A stretch of 64,000 nucleotides of DNA from Scybalousia_A sp045221575. Its GTDB lineage: Bacteria > Bacteroidota > Bacteroidia > Bacteroidales > P3. Location: positions 1 to 64,000 of the forward strand of contig JBGUWU010000010.1 in assembly GCA_045221575.1 (NCBI GenBank), written 5' to 3'. Of the stretch, positions 32,666 to 43,660 are shown in pieces (position 1 is the first letter of the stretch; every line of letters starts with the position of its first letter). A program made the translations under genes and the position numbers. The notes beneath the pieces are model-generated. The model was given only the letters and a program-made list of their open reading frames with translations, did no database searches and was not told the origin of the DNA.

Positions 32666-33691
32666 ATGAATAATGTATTTGTTTACTGTGAAATAACAGA
32701 AGAAAATCATATTGCAGACGTTAGCCTTGAGCTTATTAGTAAGGCGAGAAAACTTGCAGATGAATTAAAAGTAAAGGTTGAAGCTATAGTTGCTGGAAAC
32801 AATGTTATAGATTTGGAAGAAAGTCTTTATCCTTATGGTGTAGATGTTATCAACTATGCAGAGGATAAACGTTTATTCCCTTATCAAACATTGCCTCATT
32901 TCTCTATTGTTACCAAACTGATAAAAGAGAAACAACCTCAGATAGCTTTGTTTGGTGCAACAAGTGTTGGTAGAGATTTAGCTCCAAGAGTTGCTTCTTA
33001 CTTGCGTTGTGGTTTAACTGCAGACTGTACTTCATTAGAGATAGGAGAATATGAAGATAAGAAAGAAGGAAAAGTAATAGAAAATCTTCTTTATCAAATA
33101 CGTCCTGCTTTTGGAGGAAACATTATTGCAACTATTGTTAATCCAAACACACGTCCTCAGATGGCAACAGTACGTGAGGGAGTTATGAAGAAAGAAGTAT
33201 TCAATGCAAACCATAAAGGAGAAATCAATAAACTTGAAGTTAGTAAATATGTTGAAGATTCAGACTTCTGTATAGAGGTTTTAGAAAGACATATTGAACA
33301 ACAAAAAGTAAATATAAAAGGTGCTCAGATAATTGTTTGTGGAGGTTATGGTATGGCTTCAAAACCTGATGGCTTTAAACTTCTACACGAGTTAGCAGAG
33401 ACCTTAGGCGGAGAAGTTGGTGCAACACGTGCAGCTGTTGATGCTGGAATGACAGAACATGAACGTCAAGTTGGTCAAACAGGAGTAACAGTAAGACCTA
33501 AGTTATATATAGGTTGTGGTGTTAGTGGCGCTGTTCAACATCGTGCTGGTATGCAGGAGAGTTCTAAGATAATAAGTATTAACACCGATGTTAATGCTCC
33601 TTTGAATTCAATAGCAGACTACACTATAACAGGTGATGCTTTTGAGATTATACCAAAGTTGATAAAGTATTATAAGAAGAATAGTAAATAA
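32666..33691 (+). CDS. etfA: Electron transfer flavoprotein subunit alpha
   Basis: Partner of EtfB that carries the FAD. The 341 residues end with the EtfA FAD domain: IIVCGGYGMASKPDGF, GGEVGATRAAVDAG, GQTGVTVRPKLYIGCGVSGA and HRAGMQESSKIISIN. The N-terminal domain starts VFVYCEITEENHIADVS. There is no extra ferredoxin domain at the N-terminus. It is followed 29 bp later by the acyl-CoA dehydrogenase with which it works. Confidence 0.93.
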   Translation: MNNVFVYCEITEENHIADVSLELISKARKLADELKVKVEAIVAGNNVIDLEESLYPYGVDVINYAEDKRLFPYQTLPHFSIVTKLIKEKQPQIALFGATSVGRDLAPRVASYLRCGLTADCTSLEIGEYEDKKEGKVIENLLYQIRPAFGGNIIATIVNPNTRPQMATVREGVMKKEVFNANHKGEINKLEVSKYVEDSDFCIEVLERHIEQQKVNIKGAQIIVCGGYGMASKPDGFKLLHELAETLGGEVGATRAAVDAGMTEHERQVGQTGVTVRPKLYIGCGVSGAVQHRAGMQESSKIISINTDVNAPLNSIADYTITGDAFEIIPKLIKYYKKNSK

Positions 33692-33720
33692 TTTGTAAAA
33701 GAATAAATAATCAAAATAAT

Positions 33721-35448
33721 ATGGCTAATTTTTTTGATGACAACAAAGGTTTGCAGTTCCAGTTAGATAATCCTATGATGAAAGAAATCATAAGATTAAA
33801 AGAAAGAGATTATGCAGACTATGGCAAATACGATTATGCACCAAAGGATTTTGAAGATGCAAAAGATTCTTATCGTAGAGTGCTTTCTCTTATTGGAGAG
33901 ATAACAGGAGAAGTACTTGCCAACAATGCTGAGAGCGTAGATAATCAAGGCGTAAGAATAGAAGATAATGCAATAATATATGCTGACGGCACAAAAGAAA
34001 ATCATAAAGTTTTAACAGATGCAGGCGTGTATGGTTTAAGCCTTCCAAGACAATATGGAGGATTAAACTTCTCATACGTTCCTTATGTTATGGCAGCAGA
34101 GATAGTTTCTCGTGGAGATTGTGGCTTTGCTAACATCTGGGGATTGCAAGACTGTGCTGAAACTATTTATGAGTTTGCTTCAGAAGAGATAAATAACAAA
34201 TATCTTCCAATGATTAACGAAGGATATACTTGTTCTATGGACCTAACAGAACCTGATGCTGGTTCAGATCTACAGTCTGTTCGTTTGAAAGCAACTTTTG
34301 ACGAGGCTAACAATTGTTGGAGACTTAACGGAGTAAAACGTTTTATAACAAACGGTGATGCTGACATTAAACTTGTTCTTGCTCGTAGTGAGGAAGGAAC
34401 AACAGATGGTAGGGGTCTTTCTTATTTCGTTTATGATAGAAGAGATGGTGGAGTAACTATTCGTAGAACAGAGAATAAACTTGGTATTCATGGCTCACCA
34501 ACAGGAGAACTTGTTTTCAATAATGCTCCTGCACAATTAGTAGGAGAAAGAAAACTTGGTCTGATTAAGTATGTGATGTCATTGATGAATGGTGCTCGTT
34601 TGGGAGTAGGTGCTCAAAGTGTGGGTCTAAGTGAAGCAGCATACAGAGAGGCTTTACAATATGCAAACGAAAGAGAACAGTTTGGCAAACCTATTATTAA
34701 GTTCCAACAAGTAAGAGAGATGCTTGCTAAGATGCGTGCAAAAACAGATGCAACTCGTGCTTTGCTTTACGAAACAGCACGTTGTGTAGATATGTACAAA
34801 GTCTATGAAGCAATATCAAAGGAAAGAAAGCTTGAACCAGAGGAAAGACAAGCATTGAAGACATATACACGTTTAGCAGATATGCTTACACCAATGTTGA
34901 AGTTGTTCTCTTCTGAGTATGCTAATCAAAATACATACGATTGCATACAAGTATATGGTGGAAGTGGATTTATGAAAGATTATCCTTGCGAACGTATGTA
35001 TAGAGATGCAAGAATTCTTACTATTTACGAAGGAACATCACAACTTCAAGTTGTTGCTGCTATTCGTGGCGTTGTTTCTGGAGGATATCTTAATAGAATA
35101 AAAGAATATGAATCTGTCGCATTAACAGGAAATAAAGCTAACGAATTACAAGAGTTGAGAAACATACTTCAACCATTGAGAGAAGACTTTGAAAAATGTG
35201 TTGAAAAAATCAATGCTTTTGGCTCTTCAAGTGATTCTCATGAATTTAATTCAAGACGTTTAGTTGAGATAGCTGGTTATCTTGTTATGGCACATCTTCT
35301 TATTATAGATTCAGATAGAGATGAACATTTCTTGGCTTCTGCTCGTCTGATGACTAAGATGGCTCAAGAAAAGATAGCTGAAAGAAAAGCATTCATAATG
35401 AATTTTGAAGAAAAAGATCTTCAAGATTATCTTGCTTTAACAGAATAG
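33721..35448 (+). CDS. Acyl-CoA dehydrogenase (probable butyryl-CoA dehydrogenase partner of EtfAB)
   Basis: FAD enzyme of 575 residues, longer than the ~380-residue basic type because of extra sequence at the N-terminus and a C-terminal helical extension beyond 450. Motifs are intact: TEPDAGSD (176-183), RFITNGDAD, GAQSVGLSEAAY, QVYGGSGFMKDYP and the catalytic glutamate E437 in YEGTSQLQ. Being in one operon with etfBA, it should reduce crotonyl-CoA to butyryl-CoA in amino-acid fermentation, fitting kamA and kdd in the same window. Chain-length preference is inference. A bidirectional terminator follows. Confidence 0.9.
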   Translation: MANFFDDNKGLQFQLDNPMMKEIIRLKERDYADYGKYDYAPKDFEDAKDSYRRVLSLIGEITGEVLANNAESVDNQGVRIEDNAIIYADGTKENHKVLTDAGVYGLSLPRQYGGLNFSYVPYVMAAEIVSRGDCGFANIWGLQDCAETIYEFASEEINNKYLPMINEGYTCSMDLTEPDAGSDLQSVRLKATFDEANNCWRLNGVKRFITNGDADIKLVLARSEEGTTDGRGLSYFVYDRRDGGVTIRRTENKLGIHGSPTGELVFNNAPAQLVGERKLGLIKYVMSLMNGARLGVGAQSVGLSEAAYREALQYANEREQFGKPIIKFQQVREMLAKMRAKTDATRALLYETARCVDMYKVYEAISKERKLEPEERQALKTYTRLADMLTPMLKLFSSEYANQNTYDCIQVYGGSGFMKDYPCERMYRDARILTIYEGTSQLQVVAAIRGVVSGGYLNRIKEYESVALTGNKANELQELRNILQPLREDFEKCVEKINAFGSSSDSHEFNSRRLVEIAGYLVMAHLLIIDSDRDEHFLASARLMTKMAQEKIAERKAFIMNFEEKDLQDYLALTE

Positions 35449-35464
35449 TAATTTATAATACATC

Positions 35465-35507
35465 AAAAAATAGTGTATAGGCTAAAAACTTATACACTAT
35501 TTTTTTA
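35465..35507. terminator. Bidirectional terminator between acyl-CoA dehydrogenase and cupin genes
   Basis: Stem AATAGTGTATA against TATACACTATT with a ~10-nt loop, T-run on the plus side and A-run before it. Confidence 0.87.
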
Positions 35508-35527
35508 TTCTAATGATTGTAAGAAAC

Positions 35528-35857
35528 TTAGTCTTTTGCTACAACGGTAAAGTATTCCACATCTTCTTCGGTGTCGTTGAGCATAGAGTGGGAGTGTCCG
35601 CTTGGACAATAATGAACCTGACCTTCTAAAACTCTTTCTTGATGGTCATCATATTGAAACAAAGCAGAACCTTTTAACATATAAAGAATTTCAAAGCCTT
35701 TTTGATGTGAATGAACTCCGCTGCTGCAATGTGGAGGAAGAAGAGAACGAACGATTTTGTTGTTTTCGTCTTCAAACATTTGATTGATAACATATCCGTC
35801 TCCACCTTTAAACCTCTCTACTTTTTCTTTCTTTAGTTTGTTGAAATCTATTAACAT
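35528..35857 (-). CDS. Small cupin-domain protein
   Basis: A 109-residue single-domain cupin. The metal-site pattern is visible as PPHCSSGVHSHQKGFEILYM (motif 1) and HYCPSGHSHSMLNDTEED (motif 2). No signal peptide. Such minimal cupins bind a metal and act as isomerases, dioxygenases or sensors, so no function can be assigned. It starts 19 bp upstream of the end of sprA on the same strand and so may be its last-transcribed neighbour. Confidence 0.8.
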   Translation of the reverse strand: MLIDFNKLKKEKVERFKGGDGYVINQMFEDENNKIVRSLLPPHCSSGVHSHQKGFEILYMLKGSALFQYDDHQERVLEGQVHYCPSGHSHSMLNDTEEDVEYFTVVAKD

Positions 35858-35876
35858 AATATTTTGTTTTATAATG

Positions 35877-38800
35877 TTAGAATACTATCCTCAAGGAGAA
35901 GCCTCCTTCTGTTGTGGAGTTAGGGTAAGAAGATGATATATAAGGAGAGTTTATTGTTATGTCAAAGAAAGCTTTAAATATTATTTTCTCTGTCAATGAA
36001 TATTCACCAGAAAGACTTAGGTTTGTAACCTTTGTTCCAGAAGATATTATATTAACGTTTTGGTCAATCTTTCTAAGTATTGTTTTGTTGGTAGTTATAG
36101 AAAAATCTGCTTTAAGAAGTATATCGCTCTTAAATTGACGAGTAGATTGACCACCTGTACGAATGCTGATAGCAACATCTTTAAATCTGTAACCACCTCC
36201 AAAGACAAAGCCAAAACGATTTACTTCTGTTAGTTGAGTGTTGGAGAATGAAAGGGAAAGGTTACGCTCTTTCTTAAACTCAAAGTTAAGTTCCAATGAG
36301 TTTTTAAGGAATATCTCTATTTTAATCAAAGGACTTAATTGTTCAGATATAATTATCTGGTCTATGTTCTGCTTAGGAACAAAATTGTTGTTGATAGAGT
36401 TTCTTATCCATTCTGTTCCATAGTCATAAGTAGAAACATCTGGCACAGAAGTGTTGGTATAGAAAGAAGAAACCTTATAGTTACAGATATAGTTTGAAGA
36501 AATGGTAAAAGAGTTAGCCCATTTTTTAACCCATTCGTTTTTACCTAAGCCAGTATATGTTATTTTGAAGTTTGGCATTGGCATGCTAAGGAAAGGAGAT
36601 AACGATTGTTTTTTCGCACTCTTTCCTGAATAAGCAGCAAGAAAGGCAGGTATAAGAACTTGTTGAGAAGTGGCACCATAACCATCAGGATAGTAGTTGC
36701 CATTAACGGTATCTAAAACAGGATCACCAAGATAATCGGAATGATGTTCTCTGTTCTCTTCAGCTAAACGTTCTGCTATTGTGCTACGATTTTTTAGGAA
36801 TAATTCAAAGGTCTCACTAATGTTTTTGTCGTCCATTCCTTTAAACATAGTACCCAAGGCAAAGAATGAAATTTCATAAGAACCGTTGCGGTATGGTGTT
36901 GTTGGCCCAAAAACTCTGTCATAGTCGGCATTGTATTTATAATATGCACTGTACTGTTCGCTCTTTACTTTTTTGAAAGTAATATCTATGTTGAACTCTT
37001 TTATTATTTCAAACTTAGCAGTTACATTTAGATTTCTACTCATCTTACTTACGTAAGCAGCATTAAGCATTGTGTCTGTGCTAAGCCAACCTCTACGTAT
37101 AGCATTTGGCATAATATTTTTTTGAGAACCAAAAACAAATCCAAGACCTGGAGCCCAATCATTGTTAGGAGTCATTCCTAAATATTTAGCTCGTGGCATA
37201 AATCCAGGAATATAAATACCATCGTTAAGAGTATAGTTGAAGTGAAGAGATTTTAAACTTGTAGCCAGACGGATTGAGAAATAGCCTAAATCTTTTAACC
37301 ATTGAAGAGAATTTTTAGTGCTGTCAGCTGTGGAATCAGCAGCATCTTTCTTGTCTTCAGGTTTATTTCGATCTGGAAGACGAGGCGATGAAGTTATTTT
37401 ATCCTTGTTTTTATCTCTTGCATCGTATGCTTTCTTTATGAAAGGTACTTTAGTATAAATATTACCAAAAGTAGCAGTTGAGTTGTAGTTTATTTTACGG
37501 TTATTCTCTATCGTGTTACCAAGTTGAGCTGTTGCCTCTGTTGCAGATTGGAATGTATATTGACCAGTATAACTTGTTGTTAATCGCAACCAAGAAAACA
37601 TAGGTATTTTACTGATAGGAACATTAAAATTTATTTGCAGTTGTTGGTGGTATTGCTGTGCTTTACCCAGATCTCTGATAGATTGCCAAACACTGTCTCT
37701 CTTTGCTCTTGTATCCAAACGACCACGTGGCTCTTCTATCAAAGCATTCATTCTTGCAGAGTATTCTGTACGAATATTTTGAGTTATATCCCATTTTAAT
37801 CCATATTCTCTGTTCCAATAAAAGTTTTGGTAGAACATAGGTTCCATTATAACTAAGCCTTGCGACTTACTTCTAAGCTTACTTTCTTGGAAATCTTTCA
37901 TCATATCACTTCTGAAAGTAATGTTCTTTGGTTTAAAATGAAGAGTAAAATCTCTAAGAATAGTGAAAGATTTACTTTTAAACATAGGTACTTTAGCAAA
38001 AGGTTTCCAACCTCTGTCTTGAATATCGTATTGATAACCTAACATTAGTCTGTTTTGAGTTCTTTCATCGTACTCTACATCTACGCTTCTGCTATAGTTC
38101 TTTGTATAAGAATAAGAAAGATTGAAGTTCTCTATATCATAGAAATGTCTATTAGCAGCAGCATTTCCAACTCTTTCTTTTCTTACGTTCATAAAAGAAA
38201 AGTTAGTTATGGTGTTGTAATCTTGAACCATGTGGCGAATAGAGTCGCGTTCTCTTTCGCTACGGTAAGATAGTAAGTCATCTTTAAGAAATACGTCTGG
38301 ATCCAAAGGATTGTAACGAGGATTGCTTATTGTTTGAGAATAGTCAAAGTGGAAAGGAAGTCTAATGCCAAATCTGTCAGGGAAGAATTTTCCTATCTCT
38401 AAGTTAGTTGCAATATCAAAAGTAGAGACATTATCTTGTGATATAGTTGAAATTGTTTGTTCAATAGTACCAAAGCCAGCAGATTTATAAGAACCACTTA
38501 AAGCTAAATCTCCAAGATCAGCCAAGTTAGTACGAAGAGTTCCTCTTGTTGCCCAACCTCTACTTCTGTCAAAATCTGTTAGACGCAATTCATTAACCCA
38601 TACTTCCACACTCTTAGGAAGCATATCATCGCCATCATAAAGGTTTTGTTTCTTAGGATTTCTAATACCTATCATTAAAACCTTTACATTAGCAATATTA
38701 GGAGAACCAATAACGGTTATCTTTCTTCCGTTGATATATTCAGAATAAGGAACGCTTGTAGAGTAATTAGTGTTTCCGCTACGGATAAGAGCATTACGAT

Positions 38801-41800
38801 TTGTCTTTACTTTAACGATGGAATCAAGATTAATAGTTATGTTGTTAGCTTCTGGCCATACAATTTTGTTTTCTAACATAGAAGTATGCCAAGGAGTAAA
38901 ACTCAAAGGAAGCTCATATTCATAATAATTAGAAGTAAAGTCTGTTCCTAAACGAATAAAAACAGAAACCTCACCATCTTTATAATCATCAAATTCATTT
39001 ACCTTCTCACCATGGACAAACATTCTTAGCTTGTTGTATTGTCGCATGTCAAAGTCCATAGTCTTATATATAGCACGAGCATCACCATCGGCTAAATTAG
39101 TAACTTTTATTGATAAAGATTGTTCATTTTGTTTTACATAGCTTGTTGTTGAATATTGTTTTTCTCTTTCAATTCCAGGAGGCAAACAATAAGCTACAGG
39201 AGAACGTTTTCCATTCTCTTCTATATTTACAGTACCTATTGTTAAGGTTGTATTTTCAGATTGTGTTCCTGTTGGTATTTGTCCAAAAGCAAGAAGATTG
39301 TCATTGTATTTTCTCCATTCTGCACTTACTAATTCAAAAGAAGCAAAACGAAGAATAACAGGCTCTTTAAAACCTCTAAGATAAGTACGAATAAATCTAA
39401 TACTTTGAAATCCGTCTATTGTTCCTATCTTTCTGTCTGGTTCTCTAACAGGAATTTTAAAGTGATACCATTTACAATTAGTTGTACCTCCATTAGCTAA
39501 GGAAACATTATATGCTTCTTGTATATCATCAATGTAGTTTTCTCCTACATTCATGTGCATAGGGTCTAAATCGATTACGTATTCATAATAATTCTCTGCT
39601 TCAGAAAGAGTATTATCTTGATTAATATCTTCTACATTAGGAAGAGCAGTTGCTTGTTGAGATTCACCTGTTGTTGTTACAGAAGAGTTTCCTTCAGGAT
39701 TATTATATCGTTTATATCTGTCAGTTATCTTTGTATTGTTTTTGTCATACTCGTTTGAACGAAAATACATAAAATCATCTGCTGATGGGTCTTTAATTAG
39801 TTTTTGATAAGCGTCTGGAGTTAATTGGTTTTGATATATCTGTAAGAAATTATCAAAGAAAGATTGTTCATCTGTAGAGTTAAGCCCGTCATAACCTATA
39901 TCTTGATATTGACGAGAGTTGTTATCATTAGAGAAAGCATTGACAACAGCTTGTAATCTTGGGACTCGTCCCCAAATAGTAGTATCTACATCTGTTACAG
40001 TAGCAGAAGTAGGCAAACCATTCTCATAGCTTTTTCTTCCATCTCTAAGAATATCTTCTGAAATATCTCCAAGGTTGAAATAAAGTTTTCCTCCTTCACT
40101 GTTAGGGTCTTCAATAAAAGGATCCATAAGCCAAAAATCTATTGACTCAATGTTTGCTGACTCAAAATCAGTAGCATCTAATTTTCTCATTATTCCACCC
40201 CAACGTGTTTCAGGTCTATTTAATTCACCATTAGCATCTAATCCATAGGACCAAGGAGAAAGAGTATCATAATTATAAGGACCTCTCTCTTTAGGATAAA
40301 AAGCTAAGTTAAACTCATGTATATTATTTCTTTGGCCTTGAATAAGTTCCTTGTTGGGATAAACTTCTGATTCAAGTATCTCTCTTGCGTATGGCTTACT
40401 TTTATCGTCATTGTTTATATTACTTGGAGCAGCGCCGGTATAGAAATTATCATCTATACTATACCAGGCAAGTTTTGCCCTGTTGAATCCGTAAGCAAGA
40501 CCACTGTTTTTAAACGTTTCTGGGAAAAGAGTTCCTGGTGCGTTAAAATCTTGAGGAGTTGAAGCAAGGAACCAAGCATTAACAGCACGCAAATCATAAC
40601 TTCTTTTGCTGGTTTCAAAGTCATCAATATAAGAAGTACCAGAAGAACCAATAACAGAAGGATTGCCAGGAATAAACTCAGCTATTTCACCCTCAAAGTT
40701 TAGTGTTGAAGGTGTGTTTGTGCTGTAGAATGGCAACCAATCTATTAATTTAGTGATGAAAGGCACTTGTTTTGTAAGATGAAAGTCTAAACCGATAAGG
40801 CTATTGCTGATAGGCTCTTCTCCATAATTGACTTTTTGAGTTAAAGGAGTTTCGTGTAGGTGCATAAATGTTGCACCTAAAGACAGTTCAGGTGAGAATG
40901 TGTAAGTGCCTCTTAATCCTAACATCCATTTAGTAGTCATAGAGAATGTAGAGTTGCTTTCTGTAGAAACCGTAATAGGAGTGCCTGAAGAAAGATAAGC
41001 TCCGTTGATGATTTTTACTCGTCCCATAGCATAATCTACAGTATAATCAACTCCTTCTTGAAGTTGTATTCCTCCAGCCATAACAGTTACGCTTCCTTGA
41101 GGAACATTTACTGCGCCAAGACTTATCTCTCCATTTGAAGAAGATGAACGGTATCTTCCTTCTAAGTAGTATTTATTATTCTCTGTATATTGTTGAGCTT
41201 GTGAACGAGTAAGAGTATATAAAGAATCGAAGCAATATCTGTTAGCAAACTCATCATCATTTAAAGCAGCTCTAAGGTCTTTTCCAAAAGGCTCAACAGT
41301 TGGGAAATAAATCAAACCTTTAGATGCATTTATCAAACCTGCATTTGAAGAAGAGAACTCTACAAAGTCAAAAACTCCATCAGGATACATATTTTGTCTT
41401 GTATCCATTCTATCTAAACCAAAGACTTGAATAAGAGGTACAGCTTTCAATGGACCTTCATTAAAATATCCTGTTTCAATTCCTTCTTCATCGCCCAAGT
41501 ACATGATGTTTAACCTAAAATCTTCCGAAGTTATTTGAGAAGAACCTATCCAATAGATGTTCTTCATCATTAGTTTCCACATAGGATTTCTTACATTCAA
41601 AGTAGAAGATTTTAGTAATTTTACAACCAAAGTGTTAGGGTCTGTTATGCCTTCATCAGAAAATTCTCCCACTTGATAAACTGTAGTATCTCCAACGATT
41701 TGATATTGAAAGGCAACAGCTAAAACTTGATCATTAGACAAAGCTTGATTTAAAGAAATAAAACCTAATTGAGAATTAAAGGTGTATTCGTTTTCAGAAA

Positions 41801-43061
41801 GTTTTCTTGCACTCTCCACTTTCTCAAAATCTTGTCCAGAAACGAAGCCCATGCCTTGCAAAGTGTTGCCAACGGTATTTATGTTTCTAAGATTATTAGG
41901 ATTAACATTAACTAATAAATCATTAGACAGATAATTATCGGGATATTCTGAACCATACGGATTAGTAATATAAGGAGTTGTGCCAAAAGGATTCTTTTCT
42001 CCTAAATCAGCAAAAGCAACTATGTTTCTATTGTTATTAACTGCACTACCAATATTTGTTCTCCAAACCTCAATCTTTGTTATTATGATGTTGCTATTGA
42101 TGATTGGAAGCGTTTCCATCGCCATATTGTAGTTGTCATAGAAGTATTGAGCAAGGAAGAAGTGCTTATTTTCATCGTATTCGTCAGCTTTGAAATTAAA
42201 TTCTTGAGTTTGAGCTCCGTTTTGTACTGTTATGTTTTGACTCTCACTTTTTTGTTGAGAACCAATAACGTCTAAAATTAAGTTACCAAATTTAAGTTTA
42301 GCTTTAATACCGAAGAGATTTTGCACGCCTGTTATGAGTGTTGTTGGCAGAGGGAAAGAAACATTACCTACTTCCAAGAGTTGTAATATATCATCTTCCT
42401 TTCCTTCGTATTTTAACTTCAATAATTCCTTTTCAAAGTCAAACGTTGCACCGCTATTGTAGTTAAATGTAAAAGTAATCGCCGTTCCAATCTGTGCTAA
42501 GGCGTTAAACTGAATATCTTCATCAAAATCAAATCTTGTAACACTTCGTGCGTTTTCATTCAAAGAAAGATTTTCATTCTTATTATTAACCAAAGCAAAC
42601 TTTAAATCCACGCCTCCCGAAAGTCTAATGTCTATATCTTGACCTCCGAATATCTTATCCATCCATTCACTGTTGATTCTTAGTTTTGGAATCAAAGAAG
42701 ATAAACTCTCATCATTTTGTAATAGAAGAGCATTTCCTGATTTGTTCTTCCAATAACTATCAATCATTCGGTCTAGATCATACTTTTGATATTCAGCAAA
42801 GGTGAGTTTTCTACTTTCTAAGACGACATCGCCCACTTTTTTGAACTCTATGTATTCATTATTCACAGGGTCGTATTCTACAGTCGTGGTTATATTTTGT
42901 GGATCATTGAGATACAAAGGACTTTCTCCATTTTCTTTCACAGGAAAATGAAGAGAATCAGGATTAGATAGAGAGCTATGATTCCAAACACTTGCAAAAA
43001 CGTTTGAGCAAGTAAGAGTAATGATAGTAATAATTAATATACAAACTTTTTTTATTGTCAT
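35877..43061 (-). CDS. sprA: SprA, T9SS outer-membrane translocon
   Basis: The giant single-chain barrel through which type IX cargo crosses the outer membrane; P. gingivalis calls it Sov. The 2394 residues match the usual 2300-2500. The signal peptide ends near VFA (24). Early sequence ISPRLRINSEWMDKIFGGQD-like and DIRLSGGVDLKF, a repeated SprA_N pattern, TYSPELSLGATFMHLHE and the C-terminal FSLRIVF are of the family. The frame is open throughout, so the gene is intact. ruvA lies 9 bp upstream on the same strand; this ruvA-sprA pairing is conserved in Bacteroidota. Confidence 0.95.
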   Translation of the reverse strand: MTIKKVCILIITIITLTCSNVFASVWNHSSLSNPDSLHFPVKENGESPLYLNDPQNITTTVEYDPVNNEYIEFKKVGDVVLESRKLTFAEYQKYDLDRMIDSYWKNKSGNALLLQNDESLSSLIPKLRINSEWMDKIFGGQDIDIRLSGGVDLKFALVNNKNENLSLNENARSVTRFDFDEDIQFNALAQIGTAITFTFNYNSGATFDFEKELLKLKYEGKEDDILQLLEVGNVSFPLPTTLITGVQNLFGIKAKLKFGNLILDVIGSQQKSESQNITVQNGAQTQEFNFKADEYDENKHFFLAQYFYDNYNMAMETLPIINSNIIITKIEVWRTNIGSAVNNNRNIVAFADLGEKNPFGTTPYITNPYGSEYPDNYLSNDLLVNVNPNNLRNINTVGNTLQGMGFVSGQDFEKVESARKLSENEYTFNSQLGFISLNQALSNDQVLAVAFQYQIVGDTTVYQVGEFSDEGITDPNTLVVKLLKSSTLNVRNPMWKLMMKNIYWIGSSQITSEDFRLNIMYLGDEEGIETGYFNEGPLKAVPLIQVFGLDRMDTRQNMYPDGVFDFVEFSSSNAGLINASKGLIYFPTVEPFGKDLRAALNDDEFANRYCFDSLYTLTRSQAQQYTENNKYYLEGRYRSSSSNGEISLGAVNVPQGSVTVMAGGIQLQEGVDYTVDYAMGRVKIINGAYLSSGTPITVSTESNSTFSMTTKWMLGLRGTYTFSPELSLGATFMHLHETPLTQKVNYGEEPISNSLIGLDFHLTKQVPFITKLIDWLPFYSTNTPSTLNFEGEIAEFIPGNPSVIGSSGTSYIDDFETSKRSYDLRAVNAWFLASTPQDFNAPGTLFPETFKNSGLAYGFNRAKLAWYSIDDNFYTGAAPSNINNDDKSKPYAREILESEVYPNKELIQGQRNNIHEFNLAFYPKERGPYNYDTLSPWSYGLDANGELNRPETRWGGIMRKLDATDFESANIESIDFWLMDPFIEDPNSEGGKLYFNLGDISEDILRDGRKSYENGLPTSATVTDVDTTIWGRVPRLQAVVNAFSNDNNSRQYQDIGYDGLNSTDEQSFFDNFLQIYQNQLTPDAYQKLIKDPSADDFMYFRSNEYDKNNTKITDRYKRYNNPEGNSSVTTTGESQQATALPNVEDINQDNTLSEAENYYEYVIDLDPMHMNVGENYIDDIQEAYNVSLANGGTTNCKWYHFKIPVREPDRKIGTIDGFQSIRFIRTYLRGFKEPVILRFASFELVSAEWRKYNDNLLAFGQIPTGTQSENTTLTIGTVNIEENGKRSPVAYCLPPGIEREKQYSTTSYVKQNEQSLSIKVTNLADGDARAIYKTMDFDMRQYNKLRMFVHGEKVNEFDDYKDGEVSVFIRLGTDFTSNYYEYELPLSFTPWHTSMLENKIVWPEANNITINLDSIVKVKTNRNALIRSGNTNYSTSVPYSEYINGRKITVIGSPNIANVKVLMIGIRNPKKQNLYDGDDMLPKSVEVWVNELRLTDFDRSRGWATRGTLRTNLADLGDLALSGSYKSAGFGTIEQTISTISQDNVSTFDIATNLEIGKFFPDRFGIRLPFHFDYSQTISNPRYNPLDPDVFLKDDLLSYRSERERDSIRHMVQDYNTITNFSFMNVRKERVGNAAANRHFYDIENFNLSYSYTKNYSRSVDVEYDERTQNRLMLGYQYDIQDRGWKPFAKVPMFKSKSFTILRDFTLHFKPKNITFRSDMMKDFQESKLRSKSQGLVIMEPMFYQNFYWNREYGLKWDITQNIRTEYSARMNALIEEPRGRLDTRAKRDSVWQSIRDLGKAQQYHQQLQINFNVPISKIPMFSWLRLTTSYTGQYTFQSATEATAQLGNTIENNRKINYNSTATFGNIYTKVPFIKKAYDARDKNKDKITSSPRLPDRNKPEDKKDAADSTADSTKNSLQWLKDLGYFSIRLATSLKSLHFNYTLNDGIYIPGFMPRAKYLGMTPNNDWAPGLGFVFGSQKNIMPNAIRRGWLSTDTMLNAAYVSKMSRNLNVTAKFEIIKEFNIDITFKKVKSEQYSAYYKYNADYDRVFGPTTPYRNGSYEISFFALGTMFKGMDDKNISETFELFLKNRSTIAERLAEENREHHSDYLGDPVLDTVNGNYYPDGYGATSQQVLIPAFLAAYSGKSAKKQSLSPFLSMPMPNFKITYTGLGKNEWVKKWANSFTISSNYICNYKVSSFYTNTSVPDVSTYDYGTEWIRNSINNNFVPKQNIDQIIISEQLSPLIKIEIFLKNSLELNFEFKKERNLSLSFSNTQLTEVNRFGFVFGGGYRFKDVAISIRTGGQSTRQFKSDILLKADFSITTNKTILRKIDQNVNIISSGTKVTNLSLSGEYSLTEKIIFKAFFDITINSPYISSSYPNSTTEGGFSLRIVF

Positions 43062-43069
43062 ACAAGACT

Positions 43070-43660
43070 TTATAAGCGTTTCAGTGACTCTTTTATCAAG
43101 TTTTCTACATTTAGTTGGGCATTTTCTTTCAAAATCTTGTCTAAAGTTTTCTCCACAATGACTTTGTTGAAACCCAATGTCTGTAATGCTAATAACGCTT
43201 CTTCGCGGTTTTTATTGTTTGTTTGGCTTGCTATGTTAGATACATCAGAAGAATAATCCCATTTTTGAATTTTGTCTTTCAAATCCACGATTACTCTCTG
43301 AGCAGTCTTGTTTCCTATTCCTTTTATAGCGTTTATGGATTTAATATCTTCAGAACTTATAGCCTTAACTAATTCATCTGCATTCAAAGAAGAAAGCATT
43401 ACTCTTGCCGTATTTGGTCCTATGCCACTAACTCCAATTAACAAGCGAAACAATTCTCGCTCTTTTTCATCAGCAAAGCCATAAAGAATCTGAGCATCTT
43501 CTCTCACTACAAAATGAACAAAGACCTTACCCTCTGTTTTTTCTTTTAATAGAGAATAAGTGTTAAGACTAATTTCTATTTTATAACCAACTCCGTTGCA
43601 ATCAACGATTACAAAGGAAGGATTCATCAAAGCAAATTTACCATTCAAATATTCGTACAT
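43070..43660 (-). CDS. ruvA: Holliday junction branch migration protein RuvA
   Basis: Tetramer that binds Holliday junctions and loads the RuvB motor. I start at MYEYLNGKF (43660), giving 196 residues, the usual size; the longer frame to 43726 adds 22 residues with no match. The N-terminal OB fold contains VDCNGVGYKIEIS. Two helix-hairpin-helix motifs follow: LIGVSGIGPNTARVML and INAIKGIGNKTAQRVIVDL. A flexible linker and domain III (ALLALQTLGF) close the protein. It precedes sprA in one unit. Confidence 0.94.
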   Translation of the reverse strand: MYEYLNGKFALMNPSFVIVDCNGVGYKIEISLNTYSLLKEKTEGKVFVHFVVREDAQILYGFADEKERELFRLLIGVSGIGPNTARVMLSSLNADELVKAISSEDIKSINAIKGIGNKTAQRVIVDLKDKIQKWDYSSDVSNIASQTNNKNREEALLALQTLGFNKVIVEKTLDKILKENAQLNVENLIKESLKRL